From the NCBI RefSeq assembly GCF_012849555.1, contig NZ_CP051685.1:496001-560000 (forward strand): a stretch of 64,000 bases of DNA. The letters are read 5' to 3'. This DNA is from Massilia forsythiae. Its GTDB lineage: Bacteria > Pseudomonadota > Gammaproteobacteria > Burkholderiales > Burkholderiaceae_D. The translations under genes were made by a program, and so were the position numbers. Every line of letters begins with the position of its first letter. Position 1 is the first letter of the stretch. Below, in pieces: positions 17,905 to 24,747 of the stretch. The notes under the pieces were generated by a model. That model was not told where the DNA came from and did not search any database. It was given only the letters and a program-made list of their open reading frames with translations.

Positions 17905-18522
17905 TCAGGCGACGTAGCGCAGAATCGCGACGTAATGGCAGGCACTGCCGGCAAGGACGAACAGGTGCCATATGCCGTGACCGTGGCGTACCTTGTGGTC
18001 GGTGGCGTAGAACGCGATGCCCAGTGTGTAGCATAGGCCGCCTGAAGCGAGCCAGGCGAAGCCCGGCCAACCAAGCGCGGCGACGAGTGGTTTTGCGCCA
18101 ATCACGGCAAGCCAGCCCATCAAGACGTAAATGATGAGCGACAGGATGCGCGTGCCCTTGGCATACCAGATTTCCTGGACAATTCCGAATAGTGCAAGAG
18201 CCCACACGGCGCCGAACATCGACCAGCCCCAGGCTCCGCGCAGCGTTACCAGCGTAAAAGGTGTGTAGGTGCCAGCAATGAGGAGATAGATGGCGCAATG
18301 GTCCAGCTTGCGCAGTACCACCTTGGCGGCGCCGCGTGCGCCGTGGTACAGGCTCGATGCCATGTACAGTTGCAGCAGCGTGGCGGCATACACGCTGCTG
18401 GCGGCGATTCTCCAGCCGTCGCCGCTGGACCGGGCCGCGGCGAGCAGGAACAAGCCGCCCACCGCGGCCAGCGCCGCGCCGGCAATGTGGGTGATGCTGT
18501 TGAAACGTTCGCCAGCGTACAT
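17905..18522 (-). CDS. trhA: Hemolysin III / TrhA-family membrane protein
   Basis: A 205-aa protein with seven hydrophobic segments. Family marks are an N-terminal ERFNSITHIAGAALA, YMASSLYHGARG, the metal-ligand-type LDHCAIYLLIAGTYTPF, and the C-terminal GIWHLFVLAGSACHYVAI with conserved His residues. The family (PAQR/hemolysin III, TrhA) is implicated in membrane energetics and lipid homeostasis rather than true haemolysis. ATG 18522 was chosen; a TTG at 18534 adds four residues. The stop lies 21 bp from the end of the IS5 element. The phasin-like gene lies 22 bp upstream on the same strand, so the two probably form an operon. Confidence 0.88.
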   Translation of the reverse strand: MYAGERFNSITHIAGAALAAVGGLFLLAAARSSGDGWRIAASSVYAATLLQLYMASSLYHGARGAAKVVLRKLDHCAIYLLIAGTYTPFTLVTLRGAWGWSMFGAVWALALFGIVQEIWYAKGTRILSLIIYVLMGWLAVIGAKPLVAALGWPGFAWLASGGLCYTLGIAFYATDHKVRHGHGIWHLFVLAGSACHYVAILRYVA

Positions 18523-18544
18523 CAGACCGGGCAAGTAGCGATAT

Positions 18545-19126
18545 TCAGCGCCCCGGGGCCTGCACGTTCTTGCTGTCCTGCGCGTTGGGCCCTTTCATGT
18601 TGCCGGGTCCGCCAGCCGGTACGGACGGGTCACCGGGTTTGCCGGCTGCGGCTTCGGCGCCGCGTTGCGCGTCCTGCTTGAAAGCGGCGCGCGCATCCTG
18701 CCGGGGTTCCTCTGGCTGTCGCAAGTTCTTTTCCGTATCCTCGGCCGTGGTGCGCGCCACCTCGTCGGCCAGCGCGCGCGCGGTACGAGACGCTTGCTGT
18801 GCATGCTGCTCGGTCACGCGCGCCAGGTCGACCTGGGTCGTCGCGGCGAGCTGGGCCAGCTGCTGTTTGTAAGCGCGCAATTTGTCGGTGGCAGGCTGGG
18901 CGCCCGACGACGCCGCGGCCAAGGCGTCGTCGGGGCGTTCGGTGGTCAGCATGCGCTGGGCCGTGCCGGACGCTTCCTCGATCAAAGTCTGGCCGATCTG
19001 CATATTCAGCTGAAAAACTTGCTGAAGGGACCGTGACATGGTTTGCGACAGTTCGTTCAAGAATGCGATCTGGGCATCCAGGTGGGAACGCACGGCAGGA
19101 TTGACGGATTGCGGGTATGGATACAT
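18545..19126 (-). CDS. Phasin-like granule-associated protein
   Basis: A 193-aa protein, soluble and mostly helical. The N-terminal 110 residues have the amphipathic pattern of phasins: IAFLNELSQTMSRSLQQVFQ, LNMQIGQTLIEEASGTAQRM, RAYKQQLAQLAATTQVDLAR, VTEQHAQQASRTARALADEV. The C-terminal third is Pro/Gly/Glu-rich and disordered. Phasins coat polyhydroxyalkanoate granules. The call rests on pattern, not on a strict motif, and is supported by the PHB-depolymerase-type gene in the same island and by the shared upstream 50-bp element. It is probably cotranscribed with the downstream TrhA gene. Confidence 0.75.
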   Translation of the reverse strand: MYPYPQSVNPAVRSHLDAQIAFLNELSQTMSRSLQQVFQLNMQIGQTLIEEASGTAQRMLTTERPDDALAAASSGAQPATDKLRAYKQQLAQLAATTQVDLARVTEQHAQQASRTARALADEVARTTAEDTEKNLRQPEEPRQDARAAFKQDAQRGAEAAAGKPGDPSVPAGGPGNMKGPNAQDSKNVQAPGR

Positions 19127-19431
19127 GGTGTACCTTTGACGAAAACGGGATAAATCGAATGCGGGGCGTGCCGAACGCGATGCGTCGACATGTCTAGCAG
19201 AAATGGCAGCGCAGCAAATGCTGGCTGGAGGACCACGATCATCGAAGACCGTGCATGACTTTCATACTATGCGCCCTTTTTCGCCCTTGCGCGGACGGTG
19301 CGCACATCTATTTTCGTGTGATGGAAAGCGGCAATCTGTTGATCCGGCAATGGCTTAGCGTCGGCCAGGGTTCCCCTTGCAGTCCGGCGCCCGCTGCAAG
19401 CGACCTGCGCGCGGCGCAGGCGACACGCGGG
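19127..19431. other. Intergenic region upstream of the phasin-like gene
   Basis: About 305 bp without a gene. It contains the second copy of the 50-bp element (19266-19315) 140 bp before the phasin-like start, and the 3' flank of the GAF kinase gene. A ribosome-site-like AAAGG lies before the ATG at 19126. Nothing else is recognised. Confidence 0.5.
19266..19315 (-). promoter_or_regulatory. Shared 50-bp upstream element, copy 2
   Basis: ACTATGCGCCCTTTT (19266-19280) and TCTATTTTC (19307-19315) match copy 1 at 12229-12278 exactly in sequence and spacing, while the 26 bases between differ. It is upstream of the phasin-like gene on the same strand as copy 1 is to the depolymerase gene. Confidence 0.5.
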
Positions 19432-20628
19432 TCATGGGGCGCCGAGGTGCCCGCGCTCCAGATTCAGCATCGAGAACGTGAAACAGACCCTGCCGTCCAG
19501 CGATGCCACGTCGATCGCGCCTTGGTGTGCACGGGCGATCTCCGCGACGATGTACAGGCCCAGGCCCAATCCCTCGTGGTGCGTGCTGGACGGCGAACGC
19601 CAGTAGGGCTTGAACAGCTGCTGGACGACATGCGGCGGCAAGGCATCGCCTTCGTTGGTCACGGACATGAAGAACCGCCTGTCCGTACAGGTGACCAGCA
19701 CCTGCACAGGCGCCTGCGCGCCATGCACGATGGCATTCTTGATCAGGTTCGACAACAACTGGCAGAGCCGGCCCGCATCGCAGCACAACGAGATGCCGGA
19801 CTGGATGATGTCGACGATCTCGGCCTCGGAATGGATCGCGCGCAACTCGGCGATCACCTGGCCGAACTGCAGCTCGAGCCCGCGTTCTTCGCGCAGGCTC
19901 ACGGCGATGCCGCCGCCCATGCGCCCACGCGTGAAATCGACGAGATCGTCGACCAGCGCGGACATGCGGTCGACGCTGCGCCCCATGCGCTGCAGGATCT
20001 GCAGCATGGCGTCGTCCCTGGTCTTCATACCGAGCAGGTCCACGCCGTTCTGGAAGGCGTTGAGCGGGGTACGCAGGTCGTGGCCCAGTACGGCGATGAA
20101 TTGCTCGCGCAATTCCGCCGTTTCGCGCTCGTCGGACAGGTCGGTCTGGGCTGCCGCATGCAGGCGCTCGGTCTCGAGCTGGCCCGAGACCAGCTGGGCG
20201 AACAGCTCGAGCGTCGACACCGTCGTCGCCGCCGACAGCGTCATCGGTTTGGGATCCAGTCCGCACAGGGTGCCGAAGTAGCTGCCGTCGCGACGCAGGA
20301 TCGGAATCGAAAAATAGCTTTGGAACCCATAGATGCGCGGCGTGCGGTGCTCGCGATACTGTTCGCTGAGCTCGACGTGGTCGATGACGATGCTGTCCCG
20401 CGTGCTACGCACCTCCTCGCACAGCGTCGTGGTCACATCCAGACCGTCACCGGCCTTCAGGCCGAAATCGAGCTTGTCCCAGACGGCGCAGGCGGTCCAC
20501 GACGTTTCCGCGACGTGGGCGATGGCGACGAAACCGACGCCGGTCAGCGACGCGACCGTTTCGAGGATTTTCGGCACCGCGCCGATCGCCTCGATTTCGC
20601 GCACGTAGGTCATCACCTTAGTGTTCAT
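19432..20628 (-). CDS. GAF-domain histidine kinase
   Basis: A 398-aa cytoplasmic kinase. The N-terminal GAF domain (~15-165) has VGFVAIAHVAETSW, YFSIPILRRDGSYFGTLCGLD and a terminal LELFAQLVSGQLE helix. HisKA follows with FIAVLGHDLRTPLNAF (acceptor His), then HATPase_c with SNLIKNAIVHG, NEGDALPP and GLGLGLYIVAEIARAHQG. The GDLRTP-type H-box and the GAF set it apart from the PAS kinases in the island. There is no receiver. The degenerate receiver gene at 20703 lies just upstream on the same strand (74 bp), so the two may be one transcript. Confidence 0.88.
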   Translation of the reverse strand: MNTKVMTYVREIEAIGAVPKILETVASLTGVGFVAIAHVAETSWTACAVWDKLDFGLKAGDGLDVTTTLCEEVRSTRDSIVIDHVELSEQYREHRTPRIYGFQSYFSIPILRRDGSYFGTLCGLDPKPMTLSAATTVSTLELFAQLVSGQLETERLHAAAQTDLSDERETAELREQFIAVLGHDLRTPLNAFQNGVDLLGMKTRDDAMLQILQRMGRSVDRMSALVDDLVDFTRGRMGGGIAVSLREERGLELQFGQVIAELRAIHSEAEIVDIIQSGISLCCDAGRLCQLLSNLIKNAIVHGAQAPVQVLVTCTDRRFFMSVTNEGDALPPHVVQQLFKPYWRSPSSTHHEGLGLGLYIVAEIARAHQGAIDVASLDGRVCFTFSMLNLERGHLGAP

Positions 20629-20702
20629 GGCTGCACGTTTTTTGTTGACGACGATTCAACCATGTTAGCACTACTCGCGTGCCTGGAGCGAAGACAGCGC
20701 CA

Positions 20703-21137
20703 TCAACACCATGACGATAGCGCCCGCGCAAGGGCGAATGCGTTGATGTGGCAGATATACAGCTGGTATCCGACCGGCTTGGTCAGGCATACGTCGAAGC
20801 CGGCAGCGTCGACCTCAATGGCCGTGCCGGCGTCCTGCCAGCCGGTGATCGCGATCAGGAAGGCATGCTTGAGCCGCTCGTCCCGTCGAATGGCGCGTGC
20901 GAAGGACAAGCCAGGCTTCGGGGCTTGGCCGATACTCGAACAAATCACATGCGGGATGAATTGCCGGGCCAGCGCCAGCCCGGCTTCGTGGCCGCGTACA
21001 GCGCATACTTCCCAGCGGGGACAAGCGAGACGCGCTAGCTCGAGGAAAACTTCAAGGATGAGTTCATTGTTTTCCACAAACATTACGCGCATCGGCTGCG
21101 CGCCTGACGCATGCTTGCGATCGTCGATCTGGGTCAT
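20703..21137 (-). CDS. Degenerate receiver-domain protein
   Basis: A 144-aa single-domain protein with the receiver pattern: first strand MRVMFVENNELILEVF, later ITGWQDAGTAIEVDAAGFDVCLTKPV, with the conserved Thr/Lys region kept. The acidic pair is E22-N23-N24 instead of two acids with Asp, and the phospho-acceptor position (PHVICSSIGQ, ~62-71) has Ser where Asp is expected. It therefore probably cannot be phosphorylated in the normal way and may act as a binding partner or decoy. It lies upstream of the GAF kinase and divergent from the hybrid kinase at 21377. Confidence 0.75.
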   Translation of the reverse strand: MTQIDDRKHASGAQPMRVMFVENNELILEVFLELARLACPRWEVCAVRGHEAGLALARQFIPHVICSSIGQAPKPGLSFARAIRRDERLKHAFLIAITGWQDAGTAIEVDAAGFDVCLTKPVGYQLYICHINAFALARALSSWC

Positions 21138-21376
21138 TGCCGGTCATCCTGGTTGATTCAACTACGGAAGTGATCCGCCGACCTTGGAGGCATCGGTTGC
21201 AAACCGCTCGCTTTACTGACTATAGCACCACGCGAGCCGTGCAACGAAGCCCTCGGACGGCGAGGCGAGCGTCCGAGACTGGCCCGGCCAGGCCAATTGT
21301 GGCATGCTGCTCAAGCACAGGTAACATGCGCACTATCCGGCATGCCTGCTCCACCGCCCCGCGCCACCGACAGATC

Positions 21377-23317
21377 ATGTTGCTAGATAAAATATTTCAT
21401 TCTGCCTTCGATTCCTCGCCCATCGGACAATACTTGCTGGCGCCGACCGAAGGCCTCGAGATCCTTGCCGTGAACCAGGCCTTCCTCACTTCGGTATCGC
21501 GGACCCGGGCCGAGCTGCAGGGACATCGGCTGTTCGAGGCCTTTCCGAACGATCCGGACGATGCGACGGGCACGGGCATACAAAACCTGCGCCGTTCCAT
21601 CGCTGCCGCCATCGCCACGGGCCACAGCCAGAGCATGGAAGCGCAGCGCTATCCGATCCGGATGCAAGCGGATGGACGCAGCTGGTTCGAGGACCGCTAC
21701 TGGAGCGCGACCAATACGCCGATCTACGATGACGACGGCGCCTTGCTTTGTATTTCACACACGACCATCGACATTACCGCGCGCGTGCGTTCGGAAGTCT
21801 TGCTGCGAGAAAGCGAAAGCCGGCTCAGCGCCTACGTATCGGCGACGTCGGACGTACTGTACCGGATGAGTCCCAACTGGACCCATATGCACGAACTCGA
21901 TGGCCGCGGCTTCCTGAAGACCACACGGGGCTGGGCCGAGTACCGCATCGAGCAGTATGTGCATCCCGACGACCTCGAACTCGCACGCAGGCACATCCGC
22001 GACGCCATCGACGGCAAGCGCCAGTTCGAGCTCGAGCATCGCGTGCTGCGGGCCGACGGGTCGCCAGGCTGGACGTATTCGCGGGCCGTGCCGCTGCTGG
22101 ACGCACAAGGCGACATCCGCGAATGGATCGGGTCCGCCAGCGACATCACCGAACGTAAGCTGGCCGAACTGAAACTGCGCGACATCGACCAGCGCAAGGA
22201 TGAGTTCCTGGCGATGCTCGCGCACGAGCTGCGCAATCCGCTGGCACCGATCAGCGCGGCTGCGGAACTGCTGCTGCTGGCCGACTTCGACCAGGAGCGC
22301 GTGCGGCGCACCAGCGAGATCATTGTTCGCCAGGTGAGGCACATGACGAGCCTCGTCGACGACCTGCTCGAGGTCTCGCGCGTCACCCGGGGACTGGTGG
22401 AGCTCGACAACACGGCACTCGATCTCGCGCAGGTCGTCGCGGACGCGGTTGAGCAGGCGGGGCCGCTGATCGCGGCACGGCGCCAGCATTTGTCCATCGA
22501 TCTCGTTCCCGGCGCCTTAGCGCTGTCGGGCGACAAGAAGCGGCTGGTGCAGGTATTTGCCAACCTCGTCCACAATGCCGCGAAATACACGCCGGAACAC
22601 GGCAGCATACGCATCCGGGCCGCGATGCGCGATAGCGACATCCTGGTCGAGGTCGCCGACGACGGGGTCGGGATGGATGCCCAGCTGGTCGACCGCGTCT
22701 TCGATCTGTTCGCCCAGGCGAGCGTCACGTCGGACCGCTCGTCCGGGGGCCTGGGCCTGGGCCTCTCCCTGGTTAAGAACATCGTGGAGCTGCACGGCGG
22801 CCGCGTGCACTGCGAGAGCCCAGGGCCGGGCCTGGGGAGCACATTCACGGTCTGCCTGCCCTGTCTGGAGCGTCAGTCCGCGGCCATGCCGGACCTCGCC
22901 CCGCGGCCCTCCGTGGACATCGCGGGGCCGCTGCGCGTGCTGGTGGTGGACGACAACGTGGACGCGGCCGATGTCCTGGGAATGTTGCTCGAGGCCGCCG
23001 GACACGCGGTGACGGTGGCGCACGACCCGCTGCACGCGCTGGAATTGGCCCGTGCCGAACGTCCTGACGTGTGCCTGCTCGACATCGGCCTGCCCCGGAT
23101 GGACGGCAACGAGCTGGCCCGGCGCCTGCGGACCGACCCCGCGACCGCCAGCGCGTTGCTCGTCGCGGTGACCGGCTACGGGCAGGCCGAAAACCGGCAA
23201 CGTTCACATGCGTCCGGATTCGACCACCATCTCGTCAAGCCGCTCGATTATGCGACGCTGGAGGCGATCCTCGACGGCATCCACGCCGGACCGAGGCCGG
23301 CAGGGTCAGTGGCCTGA
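21377..23317 (+). CDS. Hybrid histidine kinase: PAS-PAS-HisKA-HATPase-REC
   Basis: A 646-aa cytoplasmic kinase. Two PAS modules (~5-140 and ~150-265, the second PAS_3-like with PAC ending GSASDITERKLAELK) precede HisKA (EFLAMLAHELRNPLAP, acceptor His ~283), HATPase_c (LVHNAAKYTPEHG, DDGVGMDA, GLGLGLSLVKNIV) and a receiver (VLVVDDNVDAADVL, Asp in VCLLDIGLPRMDG, Lys in LVKPLD). ATG 21377 was selected as the start of the PAS domain; the longer frame upstream is low-complexity. The kinase-receiver core is strikingly like that of the 972-aa kinase at 13621, pointing to duplication within the island. It is the last gene before the right attachment repeat. Confidence 0.9.
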   Translation: MLLDKIFHSAFDSSPIGQYLLAPTEGLEILAVNQAFLTSVSRTRAELQGHRLFEAFPNDPDDATGTGIQNLRRSIAAAIATGHSQSMEAQRYPIRMQADGRSWFEDRYWSATNTPIYDDDGALLCISHTTIDITARVRSEVLLRESESRLSAYVSATSDVLYRMSPNWTHMHELDGRGFLKTTRGWAEYRIEQYVHPDDLELARRHIRDAIDGKRQFELEHRVLRADGSPGWTYSRAVPLLDAQGDIREWIGSASDITERKLAELKLRDIDQRKDEFLAMLAHELRNPLAPISAAAELLLLADFDQERVRRTSEIIVRQVRHMTSLVDDLLEVSRVTRGLVELDNTALDLAQVVADAVEQAGPLIAARRQHLSIDLVPGALALSGDKKRLVQVFANLVHNAAKYTPEHGSIRIRAAMRDSDILVEVADDGVGMDAQLVDRVFDLFAQASVTSDRSSGGLGLGLSLVKNIVELHGGRVHCESPGPGLGSTFTVCLPCLERQSAAMPDLAPRPSVDIAGPLRVLVVDDNVDAADVLGMLLEAAGHAVTVAHDPLHALELARAERPDVCLLDIGLPRMDGNELARRLRTDPATASALLVAVTGYGQAENRQRSHASGFDHHLVKPLDYATLEAILDGIHAGPRPAGSVA

Positions 23318-23483
23318 CTGGCCAAACGCCTCTGCCGGCAAGGGAAACTCGAGCCCAACATGCGCGGTGCAAGCGCTCGCCGCAAGTCATCGTGAGTCGG
23401 CTGCCCGCAAGCCAAGAGAACCGCTGCCACGAATCAGTGCCACAAACTACTGTTTTAGGGCGACTTTCGGGGCTAGCCTCGTT

Positions 23484-23549
23484 TCATTCAGTCCAGTCCA
23501 TCATGGGTGCCACGCTCAGGCGGCGCGGCTTGCAGGGCGCTGATGTCAT
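23484..23549 (-). pseudogene. Displaced 5' remnant of native dusA
   Basis: On the minus strand an ATG at 23549 opens a 21-codon frame reading MTSAPCKPRR, then LSVAPMMDWT, then E and stop. The second block is the hallmark start of DusA and matches the intact gene at 3265-4254, whose own first residues differ (MKHSKRK). The stop arises right after the attachment repeat, where island DNA begins. This is the original dusA start, cut off by integration; it presumably still lies next to the native dusA promoter. Confidence 0.85.
23491..23510. repeat. Island attachment site, right copy
   Basis: This is identical over 20 bp to 4205-4224. The flanking bases to its right continue the native dusA 5' coding sequence, as expected for the distal end of an island integrated in dusA. 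Confidence 0.85.
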
Positions 23550-23881
23550 ACGTTTCGGATCAATGTTGAGGGCTGTCGCCCTGCTGTCGTCGTGACAGTC
23601 GAACCCTGCATTCTATTACATCCGGCGCGCCGCATCGCACCCTTCGCACCCGCATGCCATCCGGTTGCCCGGCCCGGGCCTGCGCCGCTGCCAAGCCGAT
23701 TTTGTTGGATCGACACAACATACAACCCCTGCCGCGGCCGCTTTGCGCACGGCCTTTGATCCCTCGTCTTTCTGCCGGCCTGGCCTGCCCGGAAAGTAAC
23801 AGATGCCAAAAGGAAATGATCTGGTGCAAGGCACGACGCCTTGCCCGTCCGGCATCCACTCACCATCCTGAAAGAGCCCAC
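23550..23881. other. Intergenic region with the old dusA promoter side
   Basis: About 330 bp between the dusA remnant and the tail-collar-like gene. It should contain the original dusA promoter (minus strand) and the promoter of the plus-strand gene. A GGGCTGTCGCCC inverted repeat (23571-23582) is visible. I could not assign -35/-10 boxes with confidence, and no gene is recognised. Confidence 0.35.
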
Positions 23882-24693
23882 ATGTCCCTGAAACGTTCGC
23901 TCCGTCTCGCCGCCACTGCCGCCGTCATGCTGGGCGCGCTGCCGCTGTCGGCACAAGCCTGCAACACCGAACCCTACATCGGCACCGTCTGCACCTTCGC
24001 CTTCGACTGGTGCCCGCAAGGCTACCTGCCCGCCGACGGGCGCCTGCTGCAGATCCGCGAATACACCGCCTTGTTCGGCCTGGTCGGTTTCCGCTACGGC
24101 GGCGACCAGCAGAACACCTTCGGCATTCCCGACCTGCGCGGCCGCACGCCGGTCGGCAAGGGCCTCGGGACCGGACTGACGCAAAGCATCGCGATGGGAC
24201 AGGTCATCGGGCAGCAGGAACTCACCCTGGCGCCGGCGCAGCTGCCTGCGCACACCCATACCGCCGCCTTCACGCCGACCACGGCAGCGCTTCCGTCTCG
24301 ATTCCGGCCAGCGCCGGCAACCTGGCGGTGGCGGCGGCGCTGCAGGTCAGTCCCGCGCTCGGCACGGTGACCGGCACCACCGCGGCGCTGGGCGCCGGCC
24401 AGACCGGCTACCTGGCCGGCCTGAAGGGTGTGACCACTTCCGACGCCGTCAATTTCACCGGCCCGTACACCGGCGCCGTGCCCGGCGCGAACGCCGCCCA
24501 GCTGCCGGCCAAGGTCACCGTGACCGGCAGCGCGCCCACCGCCGCCGCCACCGTCAGCGTGCAGACGCTCACCGGCGGCGTGGTCGCCATCTCGCCCACG
24601 CCGGCGCCGACCCAGGCGGTGTCGACCCAGTCCCCCGGCATCGGCATGAGCGTATGCATCGCCGCCACCGGCCTGTATCCGAACCGTCCCTGA
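23882..24693 (+). pseudogene. Tail-collar (MdpB/microcystin-dependent-like) secreted protein, frameshifted
   Basis: The frame opening at 23882 has a signal peptide (MSLKRSLRLAATAAVMLGAL), then a phage tail collar domain: GTVCTFAFDWCPQGYLPADG, YTALFGLVGFRYGGD, TFGIPDLRGRTPVG and QELTLAPAQLPAHTHTA. At about 24280-24284 coding moves to the +1 frame (GSASVSIPASAGNLAVAAAL and on to GIGMSVCIAATGLYPNRP), where the C-terminal end typical of this family lies. The total is 812 bp, one short of a multiple of three, so a single-base deletion explains it. It could be a sequencing error or a true inactivation. The intact protein would have been about 270 aa, exported. Confidence 0.8.
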
Positions 24694-24747
24694 AGCGCGC
24701 CGCGAACAGCCCGATCAATCCGCACAGAGCCTATCGAGAGCCCGACG

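Larger units (their letters stand above)
4205..23510. mobile_element. 19.3-kb genomic island integrated in dusA
   Basis: The element is bounded by 20-bp direct repeats taken from the dusA 5' coding region (4205-4224 and 23491-23510). Three signs agree: the repeat lies exactly on the dusA codons for APMMDW; a tyrosine-integrase fragment sits just inside the left end, divergent from dusA; and the displaced native dusA start codon region is preserved outside the right repeat. The 5' end of dusA is a known integration hotspot for tyrosine-integrase islands. The cargo is signalling and stress genes plus PHA genes. With the integrase truncated, the island is presumably fixed. Exact crossover bases within the repeat cannot be assigned. 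Confidence 0.85.
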
